Shown piece by piece: positions 33,922-42,929 of a stretch of 64,000 nucleotides of DNA (positions within the stretch are counted from its first letter, which is position 1; each line of letters starts with the position of its first letter). The stretch is from Cytophagales bacterium (GTDB lineage: Bacteria > Bacteroidota > Bacteroidia > Cytophagales > Spirosomataceae). The notes under the pieces were generated by a model, which was not told the origin of the DNA, did no database searches, and was given only the letters and a program-made list of their open reading frames with translations. Made by a program: the position numbers and the translations under genes. The stretch lies in assembly GCA_013298025.1 (NCBI GenBank), contig JAAFJE010000002.1:298773-362772 (forward strand). The letters are read 5' to 3'.

Positions 33922-33988
33922 GAAGATGTTTTTAATCTTTCCGAAATCAATAATCCTCAATAGCTCGAAAACTTTCCTACAACACTAA
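33922..33988 (+). repeat. Dispersed repeat, copy 2, with a MITE-like end
   Basis: 33922-33965 matches the 28166-28211 repeat (GAAG-TGTTTT, TTTCCGAAA-CA-TAATC, CAATAGCT). ACTTTCCTACAACACTAA (33971-33988) differs at only two positions from the right end of the 27.8-kb element (27969-27986). This links the two repeats as one family. Confidence 0.5.
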
Positions 33989-34087
33989 GCAAGTGCATGA
34001 AAAGTATTGAGCGATGGCTTCTTGTACGTATAGCACGGTTTTTCATCGAAAAGCTTGAAATCTAGTTATTTTTACAAAAAAACTAGC

Positions 34088-34095
34088 TATCTTCG
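34088..34095 (+). promoter_or_regulatory. Possible -7 box for the amylase gene
   Basis: TATCTTCG, one base from TAnnTTTG, 31 bases before the chosen ATG. The same variant occurs at 3420-3427. Confidence 0.35.
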
Positions 34096-34126
34096 TATTA
34101 CCATTAACCTAAAGTGTAAACATTTC

Positions 34127-36973
34127 ATGAAAAAATTATCTCTTCTGCTTGTCCTATGCTGGATAAGTTGCCTCCCTATTTTTGGTCAGGCCGTAACGAC
34201 CGACCCTTTATTGCCGAATGGCGACCAAGAAATCACCCTGATATTCGACCTTACACAAGCCAAAGACAGTCGAGCCAAAGCTTTATTGGGCAAAACCTCG
34301 GATGTGTATTTGTGGTCGGGGGCAGGAACAAGTGCCACAGGCGATGCGTTCGAGTATCAGCCGGCTGGTCAGACCAATTTTAATGTAGCCTACGAAAAAG
34401 GAAAAATGACTTCGCTAGGCAACAACAAATGGAGCATCAAGATGACTCCCCGAACTTATTTTGCTGTACCAACAGGCAAGACGATTAGAAAGTTGGGCGT
34501 ATTGCTCAAAAGTGGCGATGGTACAGCCCAAACCGAAGATTTTATCGTAACCATGTACGATAGTTTTGCCGTAAGCTTCGTTACACCTGCCGCTTCATCG
34601 GTGGTACTGCAACAAGGACAAGACTTACCCATTTCAATCAAAACCACTAAAAAAGCCATTCTGACCGCAGAGGTGAGCATAGACGGAAAGGTACAAAGCC
34701 AAGGAACTGCCTTGTTTGGCTTTCCAAGCGACAGTACCGATTCGTTTAGTAAAACTTTGCCTTACAAAGACTTAGAGCAAATTGTTGTGGCCAATGGCAC
34801 ATCCACTATTATTACTATGAAAGTTCAAGCACAAGCCAAAGCAGGCGTTTCATCGGCACAAATTACAGTAATGCTTCCGCCTAAATACGTGGTGGAAAGT
34901 GTGCCTACTGCTTGGAAAGACGGCATCAATTATTTATCAGAAACAAGCGTAGGCTTGGTGCTGTACGCACCTCTCAAAAGCTTTGTATATGTGATTGGCG
35001 ACTTCAACAATTGGCAAACCAATGGCAATTATTTGATGAAACGCTCGCCCGATGGCAACCGCTATTGGCTAGAAATCAACAACCTTACCAAAGCACAAGA
35101 ATATGCTTATCAGTATTTTATCGACGGTACGCTTGCTGTAGCAGACCCTTATGCCGAAAAAATACTCGACCCCAACAACGACCAGTATATTCCCACAACA
35201 ACATACCCGAATCTCAAAACACTGCCAGCTTCGGTCAAAACGATTGCATCGGTATTGCAAACGGCACAAACACCCTACGTTTGGAAAAACACCAGCTTTA
35301 AACGGCCAGCCAAAGAAGACCTTGTGGTGTATGAGCTACACGTGCGAGATTTTGTAGCTGATAAAAATTACAAAGCTGTGATAGATACGCTATCGTATCT
35401 TAAAAATTTGGGCGTAAATGCCATTGAGTTGATGCCTGTACAAGAGTTTACAGGAAACGATTCGTGGGGGTATAATCCTACGTTTTATTTTGCTACAGAC
35501 AAAGCGTATGGCACAAAAAACGACTTCAAAGCATTGGTAGATAAATGCCACGAAATGGGCTTTGCGGTGATTCTCGACGTGGTTTTCAACCAAGCCGACT
35601 ACGAATTTCCGTATGTAAAAATGTATTGGGACGGCTCGCAACCTGCCGCCAATTCGCCATTTTTCAACCAACAAGCAACGCACCCCTTTAGCGTATTTTT
35701 CGACTTTAATCACGAAAGTCCTGCTACACGTGCTTATATAGGTAATGTAGTACAATTTTGGTTAAAAGAATACAATATAGACGGCTATCGTATCGACTTG
35801 GCGAAGGGTTTTACACAAAAACAAAGCTCTAATGATGCCATTTTCCGTTTATATGACCAAAGCAGGGTTGATAATCTGAAATATTATTACGACAGTGCTA
35901 AACAAATAGATGCGTCGGCGTATTTTATCCTAGAACTTTTTTCGGAAGATGCCGAAGAAAGAGCCTTTATTAACTATGGCATGATGGTATGGGCTAATCA
36001 TAACTACGATTATCGAAATTTGACCAAAGGCTACAATGCCGACCTTTCTCGTTTGTCGTATAAAAACAGAGGCATGGCTTCACCGGGTTTGGTATCGTAC
36101 ATGGAAAGCCACGACGAAGAAAGGGTGATTTATGATGTATTGCAAAATGGCAAAGTATCAAATGCCTATACAACCAAAGATTTGGCTACGGCTTTAGAGC
36201 GGATAAAAACCAATGCAGCCCTCTTTTTTACCGTACCAGGGCCCAAAATGCTTTGGCAGTTTGGCGAATTGGGCTATGATATTTCGATAGACCAAAACGG
36301 ACGCACAGGACAAAAACCGTTGAAATGGGATTATTATAAAGATAGCCGTCGTTTGAACGTGTATAAAGCTTATGCCGCTTTGATTAAATTAAAAACAACA
36401 CAAAGTATTTTCAAAACCACCGATTTCGACATTGACTTGTCGGGTTTTCAGAAAAAAGTAACGTTGCGTTCGGCAGATAATACGGCGTTGGTTGTAGGGA
36501 ATTTTGATGTGGAAAAAGCAGGCATGAGTCGCCTATTTCCTAGTACAGGCAAATGGTACGATTTCTTTACGGGTAGCACCATTGATGTAACCGACCTCGA
36601 TTTACCGCTTTTCTTAGAACCTGGCGAATTTCACGTATTTTCACTCAAAGCATTTCCTAAGCCCGAAACAGGCATTGTACCTTGGAAAGTACCTTCTTCC
36701 TTGGTGATTACAGGCACAGAAACCGAAACACAAGGCATGGCAAGGGCGTATCCGAATCCTTGCAGAAGCCAAATAACGATAGAATTACCTTCTTGGGCTG
36801 GTGTGGGTACACAATTGACCATTTATGATTTTTATGGAAAAATTGTTTACCAAAGTGCCGTGAAAGATACAAAAGTGGAGCTAAACATCAACGCCTACAA
36901 AGAGGGAATTTACGGAGCGTTGTTGCAATGGCAAGATAAATCGACGGTACTCAAATTTGTAAAAATACCGTAA
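34127..36973 (+). CDS. T9SS-secreted alpha-amylase family (GH13) protein
   Basis: Start set at ATG 34127, the one that opens a signal peptide (MKKLSLLLVLCWISCLPIFGQ); 948 residues. In order: an N-terminal beta-sandwich like those of surface starch-binding proteins (about 22-150), a second sandwich (about 155-260), a CBM48-like domain (about 265-350, VYVIGDFNNWQ), and the GH13 barrel (about 395-790) with VYELHVRDF, ILDVVFNQ, nucleophile D557 in YRIDLAKG, acid/base E603 in ILELFSE and D663 in ESHDEE. A T9SS sorting domain follows (last 80 residues, AYPNPCRSQ). Likely degrades starch- or glycogen-like alpha-glucans at the cell surface. All three catalytic acids are present. No SusC/SusD genes are nearby. 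Confidence 0.92.
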   Translation: MKKLSLLLVLCWISCLPIFGQAVTTDPLLPNGDQEITLIFDLTQAKDSRAKALLGKTSDVYLWSGAGTSATGDAFEYQPAGQTNFNVAYEKGKMTSLGNNKWSIKMTPRTYFAVPTGKTIRKLGVLLKSGDGTAQTEDFIVTMYDSFAVSFVTPAASSVVLQQGQDLPISIKTTKKAILTAEVSIDGKVQSQGTALFGFPSDSTDSFSKTLPYKDLEQIVVANGTSTIITMKVQAQAKAGVSSAQITVMLPPKYVVESVPTAWKDGINYLSETSVGLVLYAPLKSFVYVIGDFNNWQTNGNYLMKRSPDGNRYWLEINNLTKAQEYAYQYFIDGTLAVADPYAEKILDPNNDQYIPTTTYPNLKTLPASVKTIASVLQTAQTPYVWKNTSFKRPAKEDLVVYELHVRDFVADKNYKAVIDTLSYLKNLGVNAIELMPVQEFTGNDSWGYNPTFYFATDKAYGTKNDFKALVDKCHEMGFAVILDVVFNQADYEFPYVKMYWDGSQPAANSPFFNQQATHPFSVFFDFNHESPATRAYIGNVVQFWLKEYNIDGYRIDLAKGFTQKQSSNDAIFRLYDQSRVDNLKYYYDSAKQIDASAYFILELFSEDAEERAFINYGMMVWANHNYDYRNLTKGYNADLSRLSYKNRGMASPGLVSYMESHDEERVIYDVLQNGKVSNAYTTKDLATALERIKTNAALFFTVPGPKMLWQFGELGYDISIDQNGRTGQKPLKWDYYKDSRRLNVYKAYAALIKLKTTQSIFKTTDFDIDLSGFQKKVTLRSADNTALVVGNFDVEKAGMSRLFPSTGKWYDFFTGSTIDVTDLDLPLFLEPGEFHVFSLKAFPKPETGIVPWKVPSSLVITGTETETQGMARAYPNPCRSQITIELPSWAGVGTQLTIYDFYGKIVYQSAVKDTKVELNINAYKEGIYGALLQWQDKSTVLKFVKIP

Positions 36974-36987
36974 GTCACATAAATATT

Positions 36988-37023
36988 GACCTCAAGCTAC
37001 TTTGTTTCAAGTGGCTTGAGGTC
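36988..37023. terminator. Bidirectional terminator
   Basis: GACCTCAAGC (36988-36997) and GCTTGAGGTC (37014-37023), with ACTT/AAGT extending the stem inward, between the convergent amylase and hslU genes. Confidence 0.8.
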
Positions 37024-37030
37024 ATAAAAC

Positions 37031-38422
37031 CTAGAGAATATATTGGCTCAAATCTCTATTTTTGACCAAGCCCACTAGGCGTTCTAATACCAATTCTTTG
37101 GTAATAATCACTTGGGCATTGGGGCTAATCACATCGGGAATATCAAACATAATTTCGTTGAGTAAATGCGACATCACGGTTTGTAACCTTCTAGCACCAA
37201 TATTTTCAACCTCGGCATTTACTTGGTAAGCGATGCGGGCAATTTCGGAAAGGGCTTCGTCGGTAAAGCTCAACACCACACCTTCCGATGCCAAAAGTGC
37301 CTCGTATTGTTTGGTTAAAGCACTTTTAGGCTCTTTTAAGATGCGATAAAAATCTTCTTCTTTCAAACTTTGTAGCTCAACCCTAATCGGAAAACGCCCT
37401 TGCAATTCAGGAATCAAATCACTTGGTTTTGACACATGGAATGCTCCAGCGGCGATAAATAGCACGTGGTCGGTATTGATAACGCCATATTTGGTGTTTA
37501 CGGTAGAACCTTCCACAATAGGCAACAAATCTCTTTGTACCCCCTCACGGCTCACATCGGGGCCACCACCACCGCTACGGTTAGAAGCAATTTTATCAAT
37601 TTCATCAATAAAAATAATGCCTAAGTTCTCGGCTTTACGGATGGCCTCGTCCTTTACCTCGTCCATGTCGATGAGCTTTGCCGATTCTTCTTCTATCAGA
37701 ATTTTGCGGGCTTCGGCAATCGTCAATTTTCGTTTTTTGTTTTTCTTTGGCAACATTCCCCCAATCATTTCTTGGAGATTCATCATCGACATTTCGTCGA
37801 TAGGGCCACCCATCACCCCAATATTGGGCGAATTATTGGCTTTTACGTCAATTTCTATTTTGCGGTGTTCGAGTTCGCCTTTGCGGAGTTTTTCACGAAA
37901 CAACTCACGAGTTTTATGATTCAATTCTTCGTCGGAAAGCGGAGCATCGCTTCCACTCAGTTCTTTTTCTTTGGCCGCTTTTTTATGGGCTTTATTGATA
38001 GCTGGAATTAACGCTTCGAGAATAATTTCTTCTACGGCATGGTTCGCTTTTTCTTTAACAGCTTCTTTTTTAGACAATTGTACTAAGTGAATCGACGATT
38101 CTACCAAATCTCGCACCATAGATTCTACATCTCTACCCACATAGCCCACTTCGGTAAATTTTGAAGCTTCTACTTTGGTAAAAGGAGCATCGGCTAGTTT
38201 GGCTAAACGACGAGCGATTTCCGTTTTACCAACACCAGTAGAACCAATCATCAAAATATTATTGGGTGTAATTTCTTTTTGCATATCAATTGGCGCCTGC
38301 ATACGTCGCCAACGATTTCTTAAAGCGATAGCCACATTTTTCTTGGCTTCGGCTTGTCCAATGATGTATTTGTCGAGTTCCGCTACGATTTGTTTGGGCG
38401 TTAAAGCATCTAAATGATTCAT
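37031..38422 (-). CDS. hslU: ATP-dependent protease ATPase subunit HslU
   Basis: The AAA+ unfoldase of the HslUV protease, which feeds proteins to the HslV peptidase in the cytoplasm. The product is 463 residues from ATG 38422 (MNHLDALTPKQIVAELDKYIIGQ); an upstream in-frame start at 38464 adds 14 atypical residues. Walker A GSTGVGKTE (60-68), the I-domain (about 110-250), Walker B IIFIDEIDKI, the sensor/arginine-finger segment LQGRFPIRVEL, and the conserved C-terminal tail that docks into HslV (RDLSQYIL). hslV is not adjacent in this window, unlike in many other phyla. Confidence 0.95.
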   Translation of the reverse strand: MNHLDALTPKQIVAELDKYIIGQAEAKKNVAIALRNRWRRMQAPIDMQKEITPNNILMIGSTGVGKTEIARRLAKLADAPFTKVEASKFTEVGYVGRDVESMVRDLVESSIHLVQLSKKEAVKEKANHAVEEIILEALIPAINKAHKKAAKEKELSGSDAPLSDEELNHKTRELFREKLRKGELEHRKIEIDVKANNSPNIGVMGGPIDEMSMMNLQEMIGGMLPKKNKKRKLTIAEARKILIEEESAKLIDMDEVKDEAIRKAENLGIIFIDEIDKIASNRSGGGGPDVSREGVQRDLLPIVEGSTVNTKYGVINTDHVLFIAAGAFHVSKPSDLIPELQGRFPIRVELQSLKEEDFYRILKEPKSALTKQYEALLASEGVVLSFTDEALSEIARIAYQVNAEVENIGARRLQTVMSHLLNEIMFDIPDVISPNAQVIITKELVLERLVGLVKNRDLSQYIL

Positions 38423-38489
38423 ATACGTTGGGTTATGTTTCTTGCAGTAGTGTGCTAAACCCACTGCAATCTTCTAAACATCTCTGATT

Positions 38490-39509
38490 TTAGAAACGTG
38501 TAAAGTCTAAATTTATACCAAAACTACTTAAATTTCCGCTTGCATGATAGCCTCCATAACTGTAAAAAAGAGAAAAACGCTTGGTTTTAACCTGTATTCC
38601 TGTCGAAAAACCACTCAAACCTCCAGCAGTACTCATACTTAACTCTTGACTAAGCAAGTGGTTGTAGCCAAGCATCAGATTAAAATGAGTACTCAATAAA
38701 AGCGTAGCTCCTACACTCAGGTGACTGGCCAGTTGTTGTGCAAAGCTAGGATTTATTAATGAATTGGCTATGCTGTTTTCTTCATAAAGTATATTAAAAA
38801 TATGCAAATGATGTGCATTGATATTGAATCGAACAGGCATATACAAGGGTTTGAAAGCCAAGCCTAGTTGCACATCGAAAGGCATATTAGACGCACTTGT
38901 AGGAGAAAAATCTTTGACGACCAAGCCGATATTTTTGGCTGTGATACCAAAACTTAGGTGCTTGTTGGGGTGCTTAAAATACGCACCAATATCGCAGGCC
39001 AAGGCTTGGGCTTGATAAGAGCCAAGTACCGAGCCAACCCATTTGAGGTTGCCTCCAAAAGTAATATTGCCTTGTGTTTGTGCTGTACCAATGGTAATAA
39101 CGTAATCGTTTGCCGAAAATTCTCCGATAATATTGCCCAATACATCGGTTTGGGGCAATTTGCCGTAGTTGAGGTATTGTATGCCTACCCCCCAAGTTCT
39201 GTGCAGCAACTGAGGCGTAAATGCCAAGGCTGTCAACTGCCCAGCTTGAAAATAAGGCATATAATGCAGATATACTTCATGCTTGGTCGATGAATCTAAT
39301 AACGCTGGATTTTGGATAAAATAACTACTTTGCTTGTCGAGCGGTGCTACCAAAAGCCCCCCTTGTGCAGCTACAGGCACAGCATTGGCTAGTTTTAAAA
39401 AGGCAAAACTGGTACTGGCTTGTTGTGCTTTAGAGGCAAATAGCGTACACACCAACGCACATTGACGCAAGAATAGCCCGTAAAAGTTTTTCTTCTTGTG
39501 TAAAAACAT
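38490..39509 (-). CDS. porQ: Type IX secretion system protein PorQ
   Basis: A 339-residue outer-membrane beta-barrel protein with a signal peptide (about 10-28, ending SKAQ). Typical PorQ/PorV-like strings: FLKLANAVPVAAQGG (about 37-51), SYFIQNPALL, GIQYLNYGKL, FGITAKNIGLVVKDF and GINLDFTRF at the end. In T9SS, PorQ is part of the outer-membrane attachment and shuttle machinery with PorU, PorV and PorZ. Those partners are not in this window. It lies 67 bases upstream of hslU on the same strand and may be co-transcribed. Confidence 0.85.
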   Translation of the reverse strand: MFLHKKKNFYGLFLRQCALVCTLFASKAQQASTSFAFLKLANAVPVAAQGGLLVAPLDKQSSYFIQNPALLDSSTKHEVYLHYMPYFQAGQLTALAFTPQLLHRTWGVGIQYLNYGKLPQTDVLGNIIGEFSANDYVITIGTAQTQGNITFGGNLKWVGSVLGSYQAQALACDIGAYFKHPNKHLSFGITAKNIGLVVKDFSPTSASNMPFDVQLGLAFKPLYMPVRFNINAHHLHIFNILYEENSIANSLINPSFAQQLASHLSVGATLLLSTHFNLMLGYNHLLSQELSMSTAGGLSGFSTGIQVKTKRFSLFYSYGGYHASGNLSSFGINLDFTRF

Positions 39510-39716
39510 CTTTGCTGAGTGTTCGTGTAAGGATTGGTAAAGTTATTAATTTTCTATTCACCTACAAGCGGTAATAGCAGGATAAAAAAGAATTACCTAA
39601 AAGGCTACGATTTTGAGGGAAGTAAAAGCCTGTGTGCGGGACAGATGTAACCTTCGTTACAACATTTCAACTCATAAACAATCCCATGAAATAAATCTAA
39701 AAATACTACTATTTTC

Positions 39717-39745
39717 TTTCTTGAAAATATGCAATTTTCAAGAAA
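39717..39745. promoter_or_regulatory. Perfect 12-bp inverted repeat upstream of the carboxylase promoter
   Basis: TTTCTTGAAAAT, 5 bases, ATTTTCAAGAAA. It ends 37 bases before the -7 box at 39783, the place expected for an activator site or an upstream operator. It is one of the longest perfect symmetric sites in the window that does not look like a terminator. Confidence 0.45.
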
Positions 39746-39782
39746 CTATATCAATTTTACACGTTATCTAAAATATGACCTT

Positions 39783-39790
39783 TATATTTG
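39783..39790 (+). promoter_or_regulatory. -7 box for the acyl-CoA carboxylase gene
   Basis: TATATTTG, a perfect TAnnTTTG match, 33 bases before the ATG at 39824. It also overlaps the TTG of a longer possible start and so decides for the ATG. Confidence 0.55.
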
Positions 39791-39823
39791 ACCCAAATAC
39801 AAAACAAAGACCATAGGAATACC

Positions 39824-41380
39824 ATGAAGGTAAAATCAAACCAAGCAAAATTCGAGATATTAGCACAGAAGAATGCAGAAGCCTTGTTGGGAGGTGGAGA
39901 AAAACGCATTGCAGCACAACACAACAAAGGCAAACTGACTGCCCGTGAACGCATCGCTTTGTTGCTCGACGAAAACTCTTTTGAGGAAATTGGGAAATTT
40001 GTGATGCACCGTTGCAAAGACTTTGGCTTAGATAAAGAGTATTATCTGGGCGATGGTGTAGTGACGGGCTATGGAACCATCAACGGGCGATTGGTTTATG
40101 TATTTGCCCAAGATTTTACCGTTTTTGGAGGAGCTTTATCAGAAACTTTTGCCGAAAAAATTTGTAAAATCATGGATTTGGCCATGAAAAACGGAGCACC
40201 GCTCATCGGACTCAACGATTCGGGTGGGGCACGTATCCAAGAAGGTGTAATGTCGTTGGCTGGTTATGCCGATATTTTCTATAAAAATACGCTTGCTTCG
40301 GGCGTAATTCCGCAAATTTCGGCTATCATGGGTCCTTGTGCTGGTGGAGCGGTGTATTCGCCTGCCATTACCGATTTTATCATGATGGTCGAAAATACGT
40401 CTTATATGTTCGTAACAGGCCCCAACGTGGTAAAAACGGTTACGCACGAAGTTGTAACCTCCGAAGAATTGGGAGGGGCTTCTACGCACTCGACCAAGTC
40501 GGGCGTAACGCATTTTTCTTGTGCCAACGAAGTAACCTGTATCAACGACATCAAGCGTTTGCTTTCGTATATTCCGCAGAACTGCGAAGAAACTGCCCCC
40601 TTGTTGCCTTATCTGCTAGGCGACGAAACCCGCAGCGTTTTAAACGACATTATTCCCGAAAATCCCAATCAGCCCTACGATATGAAAGAGGTAATCGACC
40701 ATTTGGTAGATGCCGATTCTTTCTTTGAAGTACATAAAAACTATGCCGAAAACATTGTCGTGGGCTTTGCTCGCTTGGGCGGTAGAAGCATCGGCATTGT
40801 AGCCAATCAGCCTGCGGTGATGGCTGGTGTTTTAGACATCCAAGCCAGTATGAAAGCCGCTCGTTTTGTGCGTTTCTGCGATTGCTTCAATATTCCGTTG
40901 TTGGTACTGGAAGACGTGCCAGGCTTTATGCCGGGTACAAACCAAGAATGGGGAGGTATTATCAATCATGGTGCTAAATTACTTTATGCTTTTTGTGAGG
41001 CAACCGTGCCACGTATTACGGTGATTACCCGTAAAGCCTACGGAGGAGCGTATGATGTGATGAACTCTAAGCACATTGGTGCCGACATGAACTACGCTTG
41101 GCCTACGGCAGAAATTGCCGTGATGGGGGCGAAAGGTGCTGCCGAAATCATTTTCCGTAAAGAAATTGCGGAGGCAGAAAATCCCGAAGAAAAATTGCAA
41201 GAAAAAGTTGACGAATATACCCAGAAGTTTGCAAACCCGTATCGTGCAGCACACAGAGGCTATATCGACGAAGTGATTTTACCAGCCGAAACACGCCAAA
41301 AGTTGATTCGTGCCTTTGGAATGCTCGAAAACAAAGTAGCCAATATGCCTAGAAAAAAACATGGGAATATTCCTTTGTAA
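39824..41380 (+). CDS. Acyl-CoA carboxylase carboxyltransferase (beta) subunit, propionyl-CoA type
   Basis: Transfers the carboxyl group from biotin to an acyl-CoA, probably propionyl-CoA, in odd-chain fatty acid or branched amino-acid catabolism. The 518-residue product has the two crotonase-fold halves: an N-terminal half with [36 protein letters not shown] and [12 protein letters not shown] (the oxyanion-type Gly-Gly pairs), and a C-terminal half with [23 protein letters not shown] and [13 protein letters not shown]. Length is typical of PccB/MmdA. No biotin carboxylase, biotin carrier or decarboxylase subunits are adjacent, so the partners are elsewhere. A methylmalonyl-CoA decarboxylase alpha subunit is the main alternative. 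Confidence 0.9.
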   Translation: MKVKSNQAKFEILAQKNAEALLGGGEKRIAAQHNKGKLTARERIALLLDENSFEEIGKFVMHRCKDFGLDKEYYLGDGVVTGYGTINGRLVYVFAQDFTVFGGALSETFAEKICKIMDLAMKNGAPLIGLNDSGGARIQEGVMSLAGYADIFYKNTLASGVIPQISAIMGPCAGGAVYSPAITDFIMMVENTSYMFVTGPNVVKTVTHEVVTSEELGGASTHSTKSGVTHFSCANEVTCINDIKRLLSYIPQNCEETAPLLPYLLGDETRSVLNDIIPENPNQPYDMKEVIDHLVDADSFFEVHKNYAENIVVGFARLGGRSIGIVANQPAVMAGVLDIQASMKAARFVRFCDCFNIPLLVLEDVPGFMPGTNQEWGGIINHGAKLLYAFCEATVPRITVITRKAYGGAYDVMNSKHIGADMNYAWPTAEIAVMGAKGAAEIIFRKEIAEAENPEEKLQEKVDEYTQKFANPYRAAHRGYIDEVILPAETRQKLIRAFGMLENKVANMPRKKHGNIPL

Positions 41381-41398
41381 TAGTTTTCGGCTTTATGT

Positions 41399-41466
41399 AA
41401 AACTTCATTAATAAAATAGGCTGTAAGAATCTAAATACTTACAGCCTATTCTATTAATGAAGTTTA
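41399..41466. terminator. Very long bidirectional hairpin terminator
   Basis: AAACTTCATTAATA... to ...TATTAATGAAGTTT, with an inner stem AATAGGCTGTAAG/CTTACAGCCTATT around a 10-base loop. Almost 30 paired bases with one mismatch separate convergent genes. Confidence 0.8.
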
Positions 41467-41493
41467 AAAGCTAACTTAGAAAACCCATAAAAA

Positions 41494-42060
41494 CTACTTG
41501 TTTTCAAGTAAGATGTATGGAATAATCTTTTTATCCCATTGTTCTAAGTAAAATCGTTTGGCTTCACTTTTGGCTAATTCATAAAATGCTGTCCATTGTG
41601 AAGGAGGGATTGTTTGACAGCCCTCGCTAAAAGTACTTTCAGTTCCTCCTTTATGAATATTTATTCCGAATTTACTACTTTCTTGAACAACATTTTGTCC
41701 ATCTCTTAAAACTCTAACTGATCCAAGTCTTTGACAAATAGCTGGATATTTACTCTTTGCACCTCTATGTATATCAAATTTGTGTGCATAGTAAATGCCA
41801 GGTTGTAATACTGCTATGCCTTTTTTAAAAATAGAAGGGTCTGTATTAGCATTAAAAGAAGTAGTTGCATTTGGCGTATCAATGAATATAGCATCATCAT
41901 ATATACCTCTATCATTCTGATCAACCACGCCCATTTTTTTGTAGTATCCTCTTATTCCAACTATAATCAGAGGATATTCTTCTCTGTTTACATTAAATTC
42001 TTTTATTAGCTTATGCAATTCCGATGCTGATAAGCGAGGGGTTGTAGATGGGATAGACAT
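41494..42060 (-). CDS. Hypothetical protein with a YkuD (L,D-transpeptidase)-like His...SxGC motif
   Basis: A 188-residue protein of no family I can name with certainty. Residues 131-152 ([11 protein letters not shown]...SEGCQTIP) place H136 and C148 in an H-x8-S-x-G-C pattern reminiscent of the catalytic motif of YkuD-fold L,D-transpeptidases (H...S/T-H-G-C), although the usual second His is Glu here. There is no signal peptide or membrane segment, which is odd for a peptidoglycan enzyme. The remainder ([46 protein letters not shown]) suggests a beta-rich cysteine hydrolase fold. Codon use is AT-rich compared with the carboxylase gene. It could be an effector, a lysis enzyme or an unrelated cysteine peptidase. 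Confidence 0.65.
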   Translation of the reverse strand: MSIPSTTPRLSASELHKLIKEFNVNREEYPLIIVGIRGYYKKMGVVDQNDRGIYDDAIFIDTPNATTSFNANTDPSIFKKGIAVLQPGIYYAHKFDIHRGAKSKYPAICQRLGSVRVLRDGQNVVQESSKFGINIHKGGTESTFSEGCQTIPPSQWTAFYELAKSEAKRFYLEQWDKKIIPYILLENK

Positions 42061-42213
42061 ATCTTTGTAAGTTTAAGTTTATGCCTATTTAACTCTTCCA
42101 ACAAGAATTTATTTTAATTTAAGAAAGAAAATTTTATAATTACATGAAAATAATTCTTTTTACGAAAACTCGTAGTATGTTACTACTACATAGAATATTA
42201 ATACTCATTTTTT

Positions 42214-42801
42214 CTACAATCGAATATTATTTCTGATTCGGCTCAGGCTATCGGGGTGAATGCCCAAATAAGAAGCCAAATCTTTGACAGGAATCAATTG
42301 CAGGGCATGAGGCTGATGGCTAATCAGGTTGAGGTAACGCTCTTCGGCTGTTTGGGAAATAAGGCTGTAAGTGCGGTTGCTTTCACGGATATACAAGGCC
42401 TCAGCGATGCGTCGGTGAAAGCGTTCGGCGTTTTTTGAGCGTTCGAGTAGTTCAAACACAGAAAGGTAATTGAGCCGCATGGCCGTGACAGACGTAACCG
42501 CCTGAATGGCAATAGCCGAAGCTTTTTGTGCCAAACAAGAGGCAAACGAACTCACAAAATTACCCGCAAAACCCAAATCTACACAAATCTCTTTGTCGTC
42601 TTTATAGGCAATATATTTTACCGCTCCTTCTATGATAAAGTAAGCACTGGTTTCAATTTGTCCGACAGTCGTAAGAAAATCTTTCTTTTTAAACTGTATT
42701 TCAGAAATATGATTTTTATAAAAATCCCATTCTTCGGAAGAAAAATTAGCTAGACGAAAAATGGCATCTTTGACCGTTTCTAACTTTTGCATATTGTACA
42801 A
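42214..42801 (-). CDS. Crp/Fnr-family transcriptional regulator
   Basis: A 195-residue regulator: a cyclic-nucleotide-binding-type beta-barrel (about 25-115; LTTVGQIETSAYFIIEGAVKYI) and a C-terminal winged helix (about 145-195) with recognition-helix region DLASYLGIHPDSLSRIR. The cAMP-contacting Arg-Ser pair of Crp is not evident, so the ligand is unknown; many Bacteroidota members of this group have none. Start is ATG 42801 or 42792 (MQKLETVKD). It is a single gene, with no obvious target beside it. Confidence 0.9.
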   Translation of the reverse strand: MYNMQKLETVKDAIFRLANFSSEEWDFYKNHISEIQFKKKDFLTTVGQIETSAYFIIEGAVKYIAYKDDKEICVDLGFAGNFVSSFASCLAQKASAIAIQAVTSVTAMRLNYLSVFELLERSKNAERFHRRIAEALYIRESNRTYSLISQTAEERYLNLISHQPHALQLIPVKDLASYLGIHPDSLSRIRNNIRL

Positions 42802-42929
42802 TAATCTTTACATTTTGACGCTGGCTGTTTTATTTTTGAAGTCATTTGGCGGCTAGATAAGTACTAATTCAACATTGAGTACTTAATGTTCAGCTTTATT
42901 TAGTATTTCATTTTTCCAGCATCGCCTTA

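Larger units (their letters stand above)
33730..34126. other. Intergenic region between divergent genes
   Basis: About 400 AT-rich bases without a gene. It contains copy 2 of the dispersed repeat (33922-33988) and, near the right end, CTAGTT...AACTAG arms just before a -7-like TATCTTCG box (34088-34095) that probably serves the amylase gene. The plus-strand frame running from 34055 into the amylase is an N-terminal over-extension. Confidence 0.5.

Noticed and set aside
7678..37003. 16-base identical string at 7678-7693 and 36988-37003 (GACCTCAAGCTACTTT)
   Set aside because: A single 16-base match in a 64-kb AT-rich window is close to chance expectation, and the first copy lacks the hairpin partner.
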